In this document: piece after piece, positions 37,713 through 46,990 of the stretch
How the letters are laid out: each line of letters begins with the position of its first letter
How positions within the stretch are numbered: the first letter of the stretch is position 1
Assembly (NCBI RefSeq): GCF_002770595.1
Contig: NZ_CP022986.1
Location: 682,001 to 746,000, forward strand
Length of the DNA stretch: 64,000 bases
Direction: 5' to 3'
Source: Chryseobacterium camelliae
Lineage (GTDB): Bacteria; Bacteroidota; Bacteroidia; Flavobacteriales; Weeksellaceae
Notes under the pieces: generated by a model
The model's database searches: none
Told to the model about the DNA's origin: nothing
Seen by the model: only the letters and a program-made list of their open reading frames with translations
Translations under genes and position numbers: made by a program

Positions 37713-39534
37713 CTTTTTCGTGTTTTAAAAAGTTGTTGATCGTAATCTTTATTATATCATCATAATATTTTCTATCTTTTAAACTCCAGTAATTAATTTG
37801 ATAAAACTCTGATGGTGTCGATTTTTTGGAAAATACATATTTTGTTCCTATTGGAATATAAGCGTCTTTTTTTATTTTAATTTCTAGATCTAAGTTCAAC
37901 ACGATGTTCCTTTTTCTTCTGAATGGCTTTTTACCAACTTTTATATTGGTTGATTGGTCCAAAAGGCATAAATTATTAAAGTCATCAATACTAAAAAATT
38001 CTGCTATTTTGTCGTTTATTTCTTTAATTTTTCTTTTACATTCTGCTTTTTTACTTGTATCAATTAATTGATATAACTCGTCTAATAGATTTGTTATTAT
38101 GCTTTTATTTTCTTCACTTATTTCTTCCTTAGCTGATACTTCTAATAAAGACTTAATATCATTATGAAAACTGCTGAATTCCTCAAATGTCTCCAAACCA
38201 TCATCATTCTTAGCCAATATGTGTTCTATGTTCCAATTCTTGGCATCATAAAAGCGATAAAAGGGGAAAAATGAATCTTTTTCATCTACTTCAGTAAGAG
38301 CAATATTGTACAGAAACAACACCTTAAAAATACCGGATTCATTGTATTTGATTAGTTGAGGGTCAAACCCTTTTTTCCACGTTCCATTATCTTTAAAAAA
38401 ATCAGATAAAATACTTCGAAGGTTGTTTCGAAATGCTTTCTTACTGTCAGATTTCACAGCAGTTTCAAGAATTTTTGAAATATTAAAATTGGTGAGATGA
38501 ATGATTGCACCGGTTAAATGATAAGAAGTTCTATCAAAAAACCATTCTTCTAAACTATTGTACAAAGTGGTGATTTTGTCCCAATTAAGTTTATCTTCAA
38601 CTATTGTTGTTTTAGATGATTTCTCAAATTTTCTGTAGTTGTAAAAATGATCTTCCGCTTTTCCAAATCCATTGTGTAACTGAAACAAAAGATTGATTTT
38701 ATTGGATATGTTTTTATCATTTTTATTATTAGAAATAAATTGCCAAAACTTATCATCTCCCATTTGATGTTCTATCAAATTCCAATCATCAGCAAAGTGA
38801 TTTTCATCGTATTGACGTTGAATAACATTTGGATTCTTTAAAATATCAAGTACGAATAATGCTTTAATAAGCTCAGCCTGCTCTAGTTCAATTTTCCCTT
38901 CATTAAAATCAATGAATTTCTTGATGATTTTTTTATCGGATGACTCTTCATTTTCTACGTACCAGATTACTTTAATGAGCGTCAATAATTTTTGTAGAAA
39001 CTCTTGTTTTGACTTTTCATCAAATGGATTGAACCAGTTTTTTATAACACAAAAACTTCTATAAAAATAAAAATTGTCAACGTTATTAATATCAGGATTA
39101 TTCTGTGTGATTTTCTCTTTCCAATGTTTAGAAATTATATTGTCAAAAGCTTGAAAATCTTCCAATTCATTATTTAACAGAAATTCAGGAGTTGATAAAT
39201 CTGTTATACTTTCAAAAAAAGAATTAATCCCATTTTCTTCTGTATTTCTGGTAGAATATAAAAGTTGAAATCTTTTAGAGTCAAAGAAAATCAGTATCAA
39301 ACAAATAGTTGTTGCTCTTTGCTGTCCATCAATTAACTCAAAAGTTTTATCATCCAATTTTTTCACGACCAAAGGTTGCAAACAATAGAACGATTGAAAT
39401 TCGGGTGTAAATTCATTAATATCATTCAACAAGCTAAATACCTGTGTAGTATCCCATCGGTAACCACGTTGATAAGTATCGATTAGAAAATTATAGTCTA
39501 AAAGTTCTTCTATTTTTTTTAGATTCTCAATCAT
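37699..39534 (-). CDS. DUF262/DUF1524 protein (GmrSD-like)
   Basis: 611 residues. The DUF262 part begins with YQRGYRW (21-27) and DGQQRATT (69-76). The C-terminal third contains NWNIEHILAKNDD, the histidine of a DUF1524 HNH-type nuclease, with a late RRKRNI block. This is the GmrS-GmrD domain order, typical of type IV enzymes that cut modified phage DNA. AT-rich like its partner, which it overlaps by 14 bp. Having two such genes inside a type I operon is unusual enough to note as a finding. Confidence 0.87.
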   Translation of the reverse strand: MIENLKKIEELLDYNFLIDTYQRGYRWDTTQVFSLLNDINEFTPEFQSFYCLQPLVVKKLDDKTFELIDGQQRATTICLILIFFDSKRFQLLYSTRNTEENGINSFFESITDLSTPEFLLNNELEDFQAFDNIISKHWKEKITQNNPDINNVDNFYFYRSFCVIKNWFNPFDEKSKQEFLQKLLTLIKVIWYVENEESSDKKIIKKFIDFNEGKIELEQAELIKALFVLDILKNPNVIQRQYDENHFADDWNLIEHQMGDDKFWQFISNNKNDKNISNKINLLFQLHNGFGKAEDHFYNYRKFEKSSKTTIVEDKLNWDKITTLYNSLEEWFFDRTSYHLTGAIIHLTNFNISKILETAVKSDSKKAFRNNLRSILSDFFKDNGTWKKGFDPQLIKYNESGIFKVLFLYNIALTEVDEKDSFFPFYRFYDAKNWNIEHILAKNDDGLETFEEFSSFHNDIKSLLEVSAKEEISEENKSIITNLLDELYQLIDTSKKAECKRKIKEINDKIAEFFSIDDFNNLCLLDQSTNIKVGKKPFRRKRNIVLNLDLEIKIKKDAYIPIGTKYVFSKKSTPSEFYQINYWSLKDRKYYDDIIKITINNFLKHEKDGAN

Positions 39535-39585
39535 TAATGAAGTGTTATCTGAATTGATGTGTAGTTGAGGTGGATATCTTGATAT

Positions 39586-39891
39586 TCATTTACTTTCCGA
39601 CCTTTTAAATTCTAAATATCTTCTAACACTTTGCCTTAATGTTGCCATTCCATCAACATAGTTACCTTTAATATCAATTCCTTCAGGCAAAGGCTTTGTT
39701 TCTCCTTTTGCATACTTAAGTTGTATCATCAGAGATTCTAATTTATCATTTTCAAAATGTTGATCCAAATCCCCTAAAGCATTTTCAACTTTTTGCGCAT
39801 TACTTATTCTATTTTCAGCTGAACCAGCATTCATTCCTTGCCCCTCCTTATAATCATTGATTAACCAATTCTTAAATTCTTCTCTTTTCAT
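39586..39891 (-). CDS. Small protein within the restriction island
   Basis: 101 residues, helical at both ends: a MKREEFKNWLINDY start, SAENRISNAQKVENALGDLDQHFEND in the middle, and RQSVRRYLEFKRSE at the end. This resembles the short N-terminal DNA-binding (integrase SAM-like) module seen in some restriction enzymes, here free-standing. I cannot name a family. Lies between hsdS and the DUF262 genes. Confidence 0.65.
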   Translation of the reverse strand: MKREEFKNWLINDYKEGQGMNAGSAENRISNAQKVENALGDLDQHFENDKLESLMIQLKYAKGETKPLPEGIDIKGNYVDGMATLRQSVRRYLEFKRSESK

Positions 39892-39928
39892 AGTTTTAGT
39901 TTTTATACTTTAGTTTTTTATTATTTCC

Positions 39929-41119
39929 CTACACCAACCGCACTCTCCCCGTCAGCAATTCCTGCATCATTCCTTGTTTTATCTTTCTTGCTTTGTCCAA
40001 TTGCGCTTCCAAAGCTTCCAGCTCTGCATCCATATCCGCTAATATCGTGGCGATACGTATTTGCTCAGTGAGGGATGGAAAAACAAATTTTCGATTTACC
40101 ATAGATTCCTTTGTAATATGAATCATTGTTCCTCCTTGTGATTGCTTTACAATACTTTCTTTATCTTCAATTAATAAATAATACAGAAAATACTTATTTA
40201 CAGATTTCATCACTTCAAGTTTCCAAATATGATAATGATAAATTGTTTTTTCTCCATTCCAAAATTTTGGTCCAAAAGAGGCTGACCAAGCATACATCAA
40301 ATCTCCATTATCAACATAAAACTTATCTCCTAATTCTAAGTTACTCCAATACCATTTTTCACTAGAAAAAAAATTGCCCACTCGAAGAACTTTATATTTA
40401 CCTCTGTTAAGCAATTCATTTTGTGAATACGCTCTACCATTTAATACTTCACAAACCTCTCCCAACTTCTTCACTTCCCAATCCTCCTTTGCCGTCAACA
40501 ATTCCTGCATTGCTCCTTGTTTGATGAGGTGTTTTTTGGCGATGAGTTGCTCCAGGCTTTCTATCCAGGCATCGGCATCACTCAAGGCTTCAGCTATCGC
40601 TTCTTGTTCGGGTAAGGATTTTGGAAATGGTATTTTAAATTCTAAAATATCCTTTGGACTAATGTGAGGAATTGCAGAGGACGTTTTATTATTATCACAG
40701 TGAGCAGTGAAATATTCGCTACAATAGTATTGTTTGAGATAATTTGTATGAATTTTAGTTCCTCTTAACCTTGCAACACGTTGAACTAATAGGCAAGGCA
40801 AGTCAAATTCTCTAATTTGTCCAAAACTTCTTCCTACAAGAGAACCATCCATTGAAATAATAATATCACCATCTTTAAGTAAATATTTATTTAAAGAAAA
40901 ATCTACATTGTCCCAATACCTAACCAAATCTTCATTCCAGACAACCTCGTTTCTCTTGACATTTGAACCTCTTAATAATTTGGTTCCTTGGTTAGAAAAC
41001 AAATCACTTTTAAAAGGAAATCCTGTTAAAAAATCAAGATATTTCCCTGCAAAATCATATTCCCAATCTTCAGGAATTAATCCAATCTCCGTCTGCTTCG
41101 TCCTACTTTCTTTTACCAT
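39929..41119 (-). CDS. hsdS: Type I restriction specificity subunit S
   Basis: A 396-residue HsdS with two target-recognition domains (about 20-170 and 210-360), each followed by a conserved helical spacer: LPEQEAIAEALSDADAWIESLEQLIAKK (~168-195) and LTEQIRIATILADMDAELEALEAQLDKARK (~350-380). It sets the DNA sequence recognised by the methylase and nuclease. Its start overlaps the hsdM stop by 7 bp. The recognition site cannot be deduced. Confidence 0.95.
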   Translation of the reverse strand: MVKESRTKQTEIGLIPEDWEYDFAGKYLDFLTGFPFKSDLFSNQGTKLLRGSNVKRNEVVWNEDLVRYWDNVDFSLNKYLLKDGDIIISMDGSLVGRSFGQIREFDLPCLLVQRVARLRGTKIHTNYLKQYYCSEYFTAHCDNNKTSSAIPHISPKDILEFKIPFPKSLPEQEAIAEALSDADAWIESLEQLIAKKHLIKQGAMQELLTAKEDWEVKKLGEVCEVLNGRAYSQNELLNRGKYKVLRVGNFFSSEKWYWSNLELGDKFYVDNGDLMYAWSASFGPKFWNGEKTIYHYHIWKLEVMKSVNKYFLYYLLIEDKESIVKQSQGGTMIHITKESMVNRKFVFPSLTEQIRIATILADMDAELEALEAQLDKARKIKQGMMQELLTGRVRLV

Positions 41120-43551
41120 ACCAATCCCATTTTTTGTAGGTGAACCAAAACTTTTTGTGAAGCTTCCGCAGTTTGGTCTTCCAAAGCTGGTAAAGCCTGT
41201 TGATAGCGCACTGCCAGTTCCTTAATGCGTTTTGTAAGGTTTTGGCTCAGCTTTTCCTGTTCGCTGTTCAGGGCATTTTGCAATACGGGTGTCCATTTGT
41301 GGTTAATCACCATATCTTTTATTTCGGCTTCGGTTAATAAAGGATATTGCGCCACCACTTTTACTTCCAAGTTCTCTTTTGCAATTTTTATCAGTTTGGT
41401 AATGCCACCCAAAGCTTCCTGCGTATCGATGTAGTTTTTAATGTATTTCAATTCTTCCTTAGAGGTATTTTCTGCTTTACGTTCTTTGTAAAAGTCTTTT
41501 ACATTTTTAAGATTGATTTTTTCCAAATCACTGAAAATGCCTTCCTCTCCGCTGTTTTCCTCTTCTATTTCGGCAAGGGCTTCCTGCGTAAGGTTCAGCT
41601 GGTTTTCTAAATCCTGTAAACTGTCATTTTGTTCCTTGAAGAAATAATGTATCATCATTTCCGGCGTTATCATTCTGCCTTCAATACCTGCCAAACCTGC
41701 AATCTCTTTGTCTTGTGCAGTTTTACCGTCTTTTCCTTTTTTACCTTTGATGACCAATCGGGTGTATTCATTCCCTGCCTTCCAGCCGTCTAAAGCAATC
41801 GAATAAAAATCGTCCTGCATCACTTCGTTCCAGTATTGCATCAGGTGTTGGTACATCGCATAACGGTTCACCAAAGCATTGTCTTCGAAATGTTCCAAAA
41901 TGCCCTGTGCCGATGTTTCAATGGCTTCTTTTACTGCAAAACCTTTATCTAAATCATTCCACTCCGTTTGTTGTTCGTTCAACCATTTATCAAAAGCGGT
42001 GTGCATTTTTGTATTAAAAGCTACAAATTCGGGATGGTTGAAAATGGTGGTTTTAATGGTTTCCGCAGGTACTTTCAATTCAAAATAACCTGCTCTTGCC
42101 GGGCTAAACAAATCGGCTTTCATCGAAGGAAACAAATCCCAATAGGCCTGCAAACCGTCCACATCTTTCTGCGGAATACCACCCGACAAATGCCCCGCCA
42201 AATCCTGAATATCTTCCGCTTCCTGCGTATTGATATACCGTGGAATGTTGAGGTTGTAATCGTTTTTAGGGTCGGCAATTTCCGTCATCGAAACCATTCG
42301 GCTAAACTTCGGTACTTCCGCAAAAGTATCAAACACATCGGTAATTTTACGAATGTCCTGCTCCCGTAATCGGTTTTTGTTGCCGTCTTTCACAAAGCCC
42401 TTGCTCGCATCAATCATAAACAAACCTTTGCGCTGCTCGGCATTTTCTTTATCCAACACAATGATACAAGCCGGAATGCCAGTACCATAAAACAAGTTGG
42501 CAGGCAAACCGATGATGGCTTTGATGTAGCCTTTCTTTAAAATATTCTTACGAATTTCTCCCTCGGCATTGCCACGGAACAAAACGCCGTGAGGCAACAC
42601 CACTGCACCTTTTCCATTGGCTTTTAAAGATTGTAAAATATGCAGAAGAAAAGCATAATCACCATTCTTTTCCGGCGGAACACCTAATGCAAAACGATTG
42701 TGTTCATCGCTGTCCACATTCACACCATTGCTCCAGCTTTTCAAAGAAAAAGGCGGATTGGCAACCACATAATCAAACTTTTTAAGTGAGCCATTTTCTT
42801 CTTTATAAAACGGGCGGCTCAAAGTATTATCTGCAATAATGGTAGCGGTTTCCGCACCGTGCAGAATCATATTCATATGCGCTAAGTTGGCAGTGGTGGT
42901 TTCTTTTTCTTGTCCGTACAGGTCAATGTTTTTGCCTGCTTCATTCATCACTTTCAGCAACAGCGAACCCGAACCACAGGTCGGGTCGTAAGCCATTGTT
43001 TGGTGCGAAGAATTGTTTTGGTTAATGCCAATCACTTTTGCCAGCACCCTCGAAACTTCGGCAGGCGTATAAAACTGTCCTTTCGATTTTCCGCTTTCCG
43101 TAGCAAAATGGCGCATCAAATATTCGTACGCATCGCCTAAAATATCGTCGCCTTCAGCAGAATTTTCCGAAAAATCTAAACTCGGGTCGTTGAAAATACG
43201 TACCAAATTAGAAACCGTATCTACCAAATCTTTTCCTTTACCCAATTTACTTTCGTCATTAAAATCAGGAAATTCATTGAGTTTATTAGCTTCTTTGATT
43301 GGATTCAGAATCTGCTTATTGACCTTATCGCCAATCTCAGCATTTCCAATCAAATCCACCATATCATCAAAAGATGCTCCCTCTGGAACAGTGATGGCAC
43401 CATATGGGTCACCTTTGTATTTATCGGAAATATACTTTACAAATAACATTGTAAGTACATAATCTTTATATTGAGAGGCGTCCATACCTCCTCGTAATTC
43501 ATCACAACTAGCCCATAATGAACTGTATAGCTCAGATTTTTTAATAGCCAT
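41113..43551 (-). CDS. hsdM: Type I restriction modification subunit M, long form
   Basis: 812 residues. The N-terminal HsdM_N region is followed by an N6-adenine methyltransferase with motif I DPTCGSG (189-195) and motif IV NPPF (265-268). It methylates host DNA with HsdS. At 812 residues it is much longer than the usual ~500: the C-terminal ~280 residues add a helical, coiled-coil-rich region (e.g. LQDLENQLNLTQEALAEIEEE) like that of a few large HsdM proteins. First gene of the island operon. Confidence 0.94.
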   Translation of the reverse strand: MAIKKSELYSSLWASCDELRGGMDASQYKDYVLTMLFVKYISDKYKGDPYGAITVPEGASFDDMVDLIGNAEIGDKVNKQILNPIKEANKLNEFPDFNDESKLGKGKDLVDTVSNLVRIFNDPSLDFSENSAEGDDILGDAYEYLMRHFATESGKSKGQFYTPAEVSRVLAKVIGINQNNSSHQTMAYDPTCGSGSLLLKVMNEAGKNIDLYGQEKETTTANLAHMNMILHGAETATIIADNTLSRPFYKEENGSLKKFDYVVANPPFSLKSWSNGVNVDSDEHNRFALGVPPEKNGDYAFLLHILQSLKANGKGAVVLPHGVLFRGNAEGEIRKNILKKGYIKAIIGLPANLFYGTGIPACIIVLDKENAEQRKGLFMIDASKGFVKDGNKNRLREQDIRKITDVFDTFAEVPKFSRMVSMTEIADPKNDYNLNIPRYINTQEAEDIQDLAGHLSGGIPQKDVDGLQAYWDLFPSMKADLFSPARAGYFELKVPAETIKTTIFNHPEFVAFNTKMHTAFDKWLNEQQTEWNDLDKGFAVKEAIETSAQGILEHFEDNALVNRYAMYQHLMQYWNEVMQDDFYSIALDGWKAGNEYTRLVIKGKKGKDGKTAQDKEIAGLAGIEGRMITPEMMIHYFFKEQNDSLQDLENQLNLTQEALAEIEEENSGEEGIFSDLEKINLKNVKDFYKERKAENTSKEELKYIKNYIDTQEALGGITKLIKIAKENLEVKVVAQYPLLTEAEIKDMVINHKWTPVLQNALNSEQEKLSQNLTKRIKELAVRYQQALPALEDQTAEASQKVLVHLQKMGLVW

Positions 43552-43971
43552 TAATTCTATTTCAATTTAAGCGTTAAATATAACCAAAAAAGCAATTTTT
43601 AAACTATATTACGCTTATAAATACAGACTTTTTAACCTGTTATTTATCATTGTAACCTTTCTATCGACTCTTAAGTTTCTAAAAAAGTCGCCTGTCCGTA
43701 ATCAATAGATACGGTCACCTTATTGCTGAGGAACATCTATTCCCCGACAATCTTGGCGTAGACAAATTTTGGAACGGATTGCGCATGCAGGAAGGAAAGG
43801 ACACCGCACAGGGCGGTCAGGAAAAAACAGTTTTTTCACGGTTAAAGTTTTGCCAAATATAGCTAAAAAATCAATCCCTATGAGATGGGAAGCCGTAAAA
43901 ATAATTCAGGCTGTTATGTTCCAGTGCAACTCATAGCTGCCAGAAGACAACTTGTCGATATACTCCACAAA
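43552..43971. other. 420-bp gap at the outer edge of the defence island
   Basis: Holds the presumed hsdM promoter (minus strand, AT-rich, 43552-43680), the coding remnant described separately, and no clear att site or direct repeat that I can match to the other edge. Confidence 0.4.
43683..43862 (+). pseudogene. Short coding remnant beside the island
   Basis: A 59-codon open stretch between two stops, reading with protein-like composition (RYGHLIAEEHLFPDNLGVD, then KFWNGLRMQEG...) but with no credible start apart from a Met in its middle. It lies 130 bp outside hsdM on the opposite strand. I read it as the decayed end of an older gene; the family is unrecognised. Confidence 0.3.
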
Positions 43972-43995
43972 AAAGCCCGGCAACAACCGGGCTTT
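43972..43995 (-). terminator. Terminator after the FMN reductase gene
   Basis: AAAGCCCGG-caacaa-CCGGGCTTT, 9-bp perfect stem; on the minus strand followed by TTTTTT. Confidence 0.85.
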
Positions 43996-44054
43996 GATCA
44001 GCTAAGATTTGTTATTCTGTTTGTGGCTTTTATATCAAAACCTTACTCCTGCAT

Positions 44055-44615
44055 TTAAGCCTCTGCATTCTTTTCAAACCAGGCAATATACGCTTCTACC
44101 GCTTCTTTAATGAATTTTTTGGTTTCGCCTTCTTTCAGGGCTCCGCTGTCATCGAACAATTCGTTGGCTTTGGCGATGTAGACTTCCGGCTGCTGCATGG
44201 CGGGCATATTCAGGAATACGAGGCTCTGCCTCAAATGGTGGTTGGCCCCGAATGCGGAAATATTTCCCGGGGAATTGCTGAAGATCGCTGCAGGTTTTTT
44301 GTCCCAGACACTTTTACCGGCCGGCCGGGAACCGATGTCGAGGGCATTTTTCAGGACGCCGGGTACAGAACGGTTGTATTCGGGAGTGATGAAGATGATA
44401 CCGTCTACGTTCTGCATTTCTTCCCGGAAAGCTTTGTACGATTCCGGGACCTGATTATGGTCGTCAAAATCCTGATTGTAGACTTCCAGTCCGTCTAATG
44501 AAACAATCTGAAACCGGTAGCCTTCCGGTGCCATCGGTACAATGGCTTGTGCAATTTTCTTTGAAAACGATTCTTTACGCAGGCTTCCTGCAAGAATTCC
44601 TATTACTTTATCCAT
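44055..44615 (-). CDS. NADPH-dependent FMN reductase
   Basis: 186 residues with the flavodoxin-like NADPH-dependent FMN reductase pattern: GSLRKESFSKKIAQAI (phosphate-binding loop, ~11-26), ITPEYNRSVPGVLKNALD (~76-93) and WDKKPAAIFSNSPGN. It reduces flavins or quinones with NADPH. The same fold includes chromate reductases (ChrR/YieF), which this resembles. A single gene with its own terminator, just outside the defence island. Confidence 0.92.
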   Translation of the reverse strand: MDKVIGILAGSLRKESFSKKIAQAIVPMAPEGYRFQIVSLDGLEVYNQDFDDHNQVPESYKAFREEMQNVDGIIFITPEYNRSVPGVLKNALDIGSRPAGKSVWDKKPAAIFSNSPGNISAFGANHHLRQSLVFLNMPAMQQPEVYIAKANELFDDSGALKEGETKKFIKEAVEAYIAWFEKNAEA

Positions 44616-44926
44616 ATCGATATAATTTAGTGGTCTCTGTGCAACGGATCAGGCTATATCCCGATCGTTCACAACAGTACAAGTTTCTTGCCGCAGCGTA
44701 TGGCTTCGGGAGCTTCAGCCACCGGCCTGTTCATTCATGAAACGAGATCTGGATTTCCGGAATACTGGGATCAGGGATTATCAGTAGCATGTAGTAAAGC
44801 TTTATGCTTTCTGGCGGATCAGATCCTGCCACCCTTCTACCCGATCAATATCTCCCAATATTAAGATAAACATAAACGCTTTTTTTTGTAAATTTCACAA
44901 AATTATCACCATTAAAACTAGAAAGC

Positions 44927-45628
44927 ATGAACATTACACCCATTTGCCACGCCATCAAAAGCTGGAAAAAACTGATTGATACTTACCGAATACATGATGA
45001 TGATGAAAGCGGCAAAAAGATCCTGAGGCTTCTGAACCAGGGATCTCATTTCTCCGTCACAGCCTCTGAAATCCAGCAATGGACGGAACGCTTGGCCAAT
45101 GCATCTAATCCGCTTATCCATGTCTATGCGGGCGTTGATAACGAGGCATTCAAATTGTTTCTCATCGACTCTGTAAGTGATGCAGCAAAGGATTTCAGTT
45201 ATATTGTGACCAAAGAAATGGACCGCGATCTTCCTTCCTTCCATACTCCAGACCCTCAACAGGTCTGCACGCCTATTTCTTCTGAATCGGCGATCTACCG
45301 TAATTTCATGTTCAATATGTATGGCCATGCGTGGATGGCAACACAAAAGGAAAACTTTTTCCAGGTCATTTCAATCCCTTTTGAAGACTACCGGAATATG
45401 GAGCTGAAAAACGGACAGTCCTGCATTTCATTTTTCGGGCTTACCGATGGTCAATCGGCCCCTGCTTCCCTGGATAAATACCATATCGAAATCATCACGA
45501 TGAAGGACCTGGAAATAAACAGCATCAGCAGTACTGCAGAAAACTGTTCCACACCCCGTCCGCCGTTTACGGCCGAAGATCCTGTCGAAAATTACCAATT
45601 ATTGCAGGAAAGCCATGCCTGCATATAA
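44927..45628 (+). CDS. Hypothetical protein upstream of the two-component unit
   Basis: 233 residues, soluble, no signal peptide. It mixes helices at the N-terminus (ICHAIKSWKKLIDTYRIHDDDESGKKILRLLNQG) with beta strands later (NPLIHVYAGVDNEAFKLFLID, KYHIEIITMKDLEIN). I do not recognise it. Its last 14 bp overlap the start of the next gene, so it is part of the transcription unit for the membrane protein, kinase and regulator, opposite the R-body genes. Confidence 0.7.
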   Translation: MNITPICHAIKSWKKLIDTYRIHDDDESGKKILRLLNQGSHFSVTASEIQQWTERLANASNPLIHVYAGVDNEAFKLFLIDSVSDAAKDFSYIVTKEMDRDLPSFHTPDPQQVCTPISSESAIYRNFMFNMYGHAWMATQKENFFQVISIPFEDYRNMELKNGQSCISFFGLTDGQSAPASLDKYHIEIITMKDLEINSISSTAENCSTPRPPFTAEDPVENYQLLQESHACI

Positions 45629-46256
45629 TGCGCTGTCTTTTTATCTTCAGTTTACCATTAACATTACCTTGCTCACGGGATTTTTCCTGTTCCTGAAAAG
45701 AGGAAAACACGCCAGGAAGCTCCTGTTGATCTTCCTTGTGGGTGAACTGACCGCTGAACTGTCGGACCTTATTTTCCGGCTTATGAAAGTTAATACCGCC
45801 AATATGTACCTTTATCCGCTTAGCCAGAGCTTTGGCTTACTGATGATGACTGAGATATACAGCACGTATTTTTTTAAAATTCCGCCTTCCGTAAAGTGGA
45901 TCATTTATCTGTTTACCGGCACATCACTGGTCATCAGCCTTACCGGCAGCGGGGCTGCCTCCTGGGTTACGTGGTATTCCAATATCATTAAGGATATCAT
46001 CATCTGTAGCCTGGCAGCAGCATATTTCCTGCATATATTTAAAAATCCCGGCAGTGACAGGAACCTGATTACCGTCAACATTCTGATCTTTCTGTTTTTT
46101 TCCATTGAAAGCATTATTTCGACGACCTTCAGTTTTCTGATTCACCATCACCTGCAGTGGGTAGCTCCGGTATGGCTCTTCAGGGGCGTCTTATTATGGC
46201 TGTTCTATATCGCATGTATCAATCTGGGATGGAATACGGGAAAAACGAAGGCGTGA
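45615..46256 (+). CDS. Seven-helix membrane protein
   Basis: 213 residues with seven hydrophobic segments (approx 6-25, 34-55, 66-90, 95-112, 123-145, 153-178, 182-205) and short loops, suggesting a membrane sensor. It is preceded by the 233-residue gene (14-bp overlap) and followed by the kinase (4-bp overlap at a GTG). Such proteins next to kinases with a single membrane helix may supply the signal-sensing part. Family not recognised. Confidence 0.75.
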   Translation: MPAYNALSFYLQFTINITLLTGFFLFLKRGKHARKLLLIFLVGELTAELSDLIFRLMKVNTANMYLYPLSQSFGLLMMTEIYSTYFFKIPPSVKWIIYLFTGTSLVISLTGSGAASWVTWYSNIIKDIIICSLAAAYFLHIFKNPGSDRNLITVNILIFLFFSIESIISTTFSFLIHHHLQWVAPVWLFRGVLLWLFYIACINLGWNTGKTKA

Positions 46257-46984
46257 TCCTGATGTGGATATGGATCGGGATCGGATTGTCAGTGCTCATA
46301 ACGGCTTTTGTTACATTGCTGATCCTGCGTTATATCAGCCATGTCAGAAAAAATAAACGGAAAGCTTCCCTGCTGATCCATAAAATGCAGGTTGAATACG
46401 GGGAAAACACCCTTTACCTGCAGGAAAGAGACCGGGAAAGGCTTGCAGGCGAGCTTCATGACAACATCATTTCGCGGCTGAACCTCATCCGGCTGAATGC
46501 TCAGGGCCGGGATATGCACGAGTTCCATCTGGACCTGAAAAATTCAGTGCGGCATATCCGGGAACTGAGCCATCACCTGACTCCTCCGGATCTCAGTGAA
46601 ATCGGACTGGAGGACCTGGTTTCAGATTATCTGGAACAGGTAAAAACGAATATTCAGGTACGATATTATCCGTCAGTACAGGCACCGGACTGCATCGGCA
46701 GTCCCGTGAAACTGAATTTTTTCAGGATCCTCCAGGAGGTAATCAACAATGCTCTGAAACATGCTGATGCTTCTGTGATTACCATTTCATTAAGGATTTC
46801 GGAACGGTATCTTTTTCTGAAAGTGGAAGATAACGGCAAAGGATTCACCCCGGGAACGGTTAAAGCAGCAGGTATCGGAATGCAAAGCATCCGGCTGAGA
46901 GCAGGACAAATGAATGCCCGCTACCGGTTTACATCTGAACCTCAGAAAGGAACCCGGTTTATCATCATCAAACATCTAAATTAA
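46253..46984 (+). CDS. NarL-type sensor histidine kinase
   Basis: About 243 residues from GTG 46253, which overlaps the previous stop as GTGA; ATG 46262 is the alternative. One N-terminal membrane helix (about 5-25) is followed by a HisKA_3 dimerisation domain with the phospho-accepting His69 (RERLAGELHDNI) and then a GHKL ATPase domain (LQEVINNALKHADAS, VEDNGKGF, GIGMQSIRLRA). It should phosphorylate the response regulator encoded 6 bp downstream. It lacks a sensor domain of its own, so the membrane protein upstream is the likely input. Confidence 0.9.
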   Translation: MILMWIWIGIGLSVLITAFVTLLILRYISHVRKNKRKASLLIHKMQVEYGENTLYLQERDRERLAGELHDNIISRLNLIRLNAQGRDMHEFHLDLKNSVRHIRELSHHLTPPDLSEIGLEDLVSDYLEQVKTNIQVRYYPSVQAPDCIGSPVKLNFFRILQEVINNALKHADASVITISLRISERYLFLKVEDNGKGFTPGTVKAAGIGMQSIRLRAGQMNARYRFTSEPQKGTRFIIIKHLN

Positions 46985-46990
46985 TTTCAT

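Noticed and set aside
31412..43551. BREX, Dnd or DISARM system
   Set aside because: No pglX/brxC, dndCDE or drm genes; the hsdM/S/R set is complete and defines a type I system.
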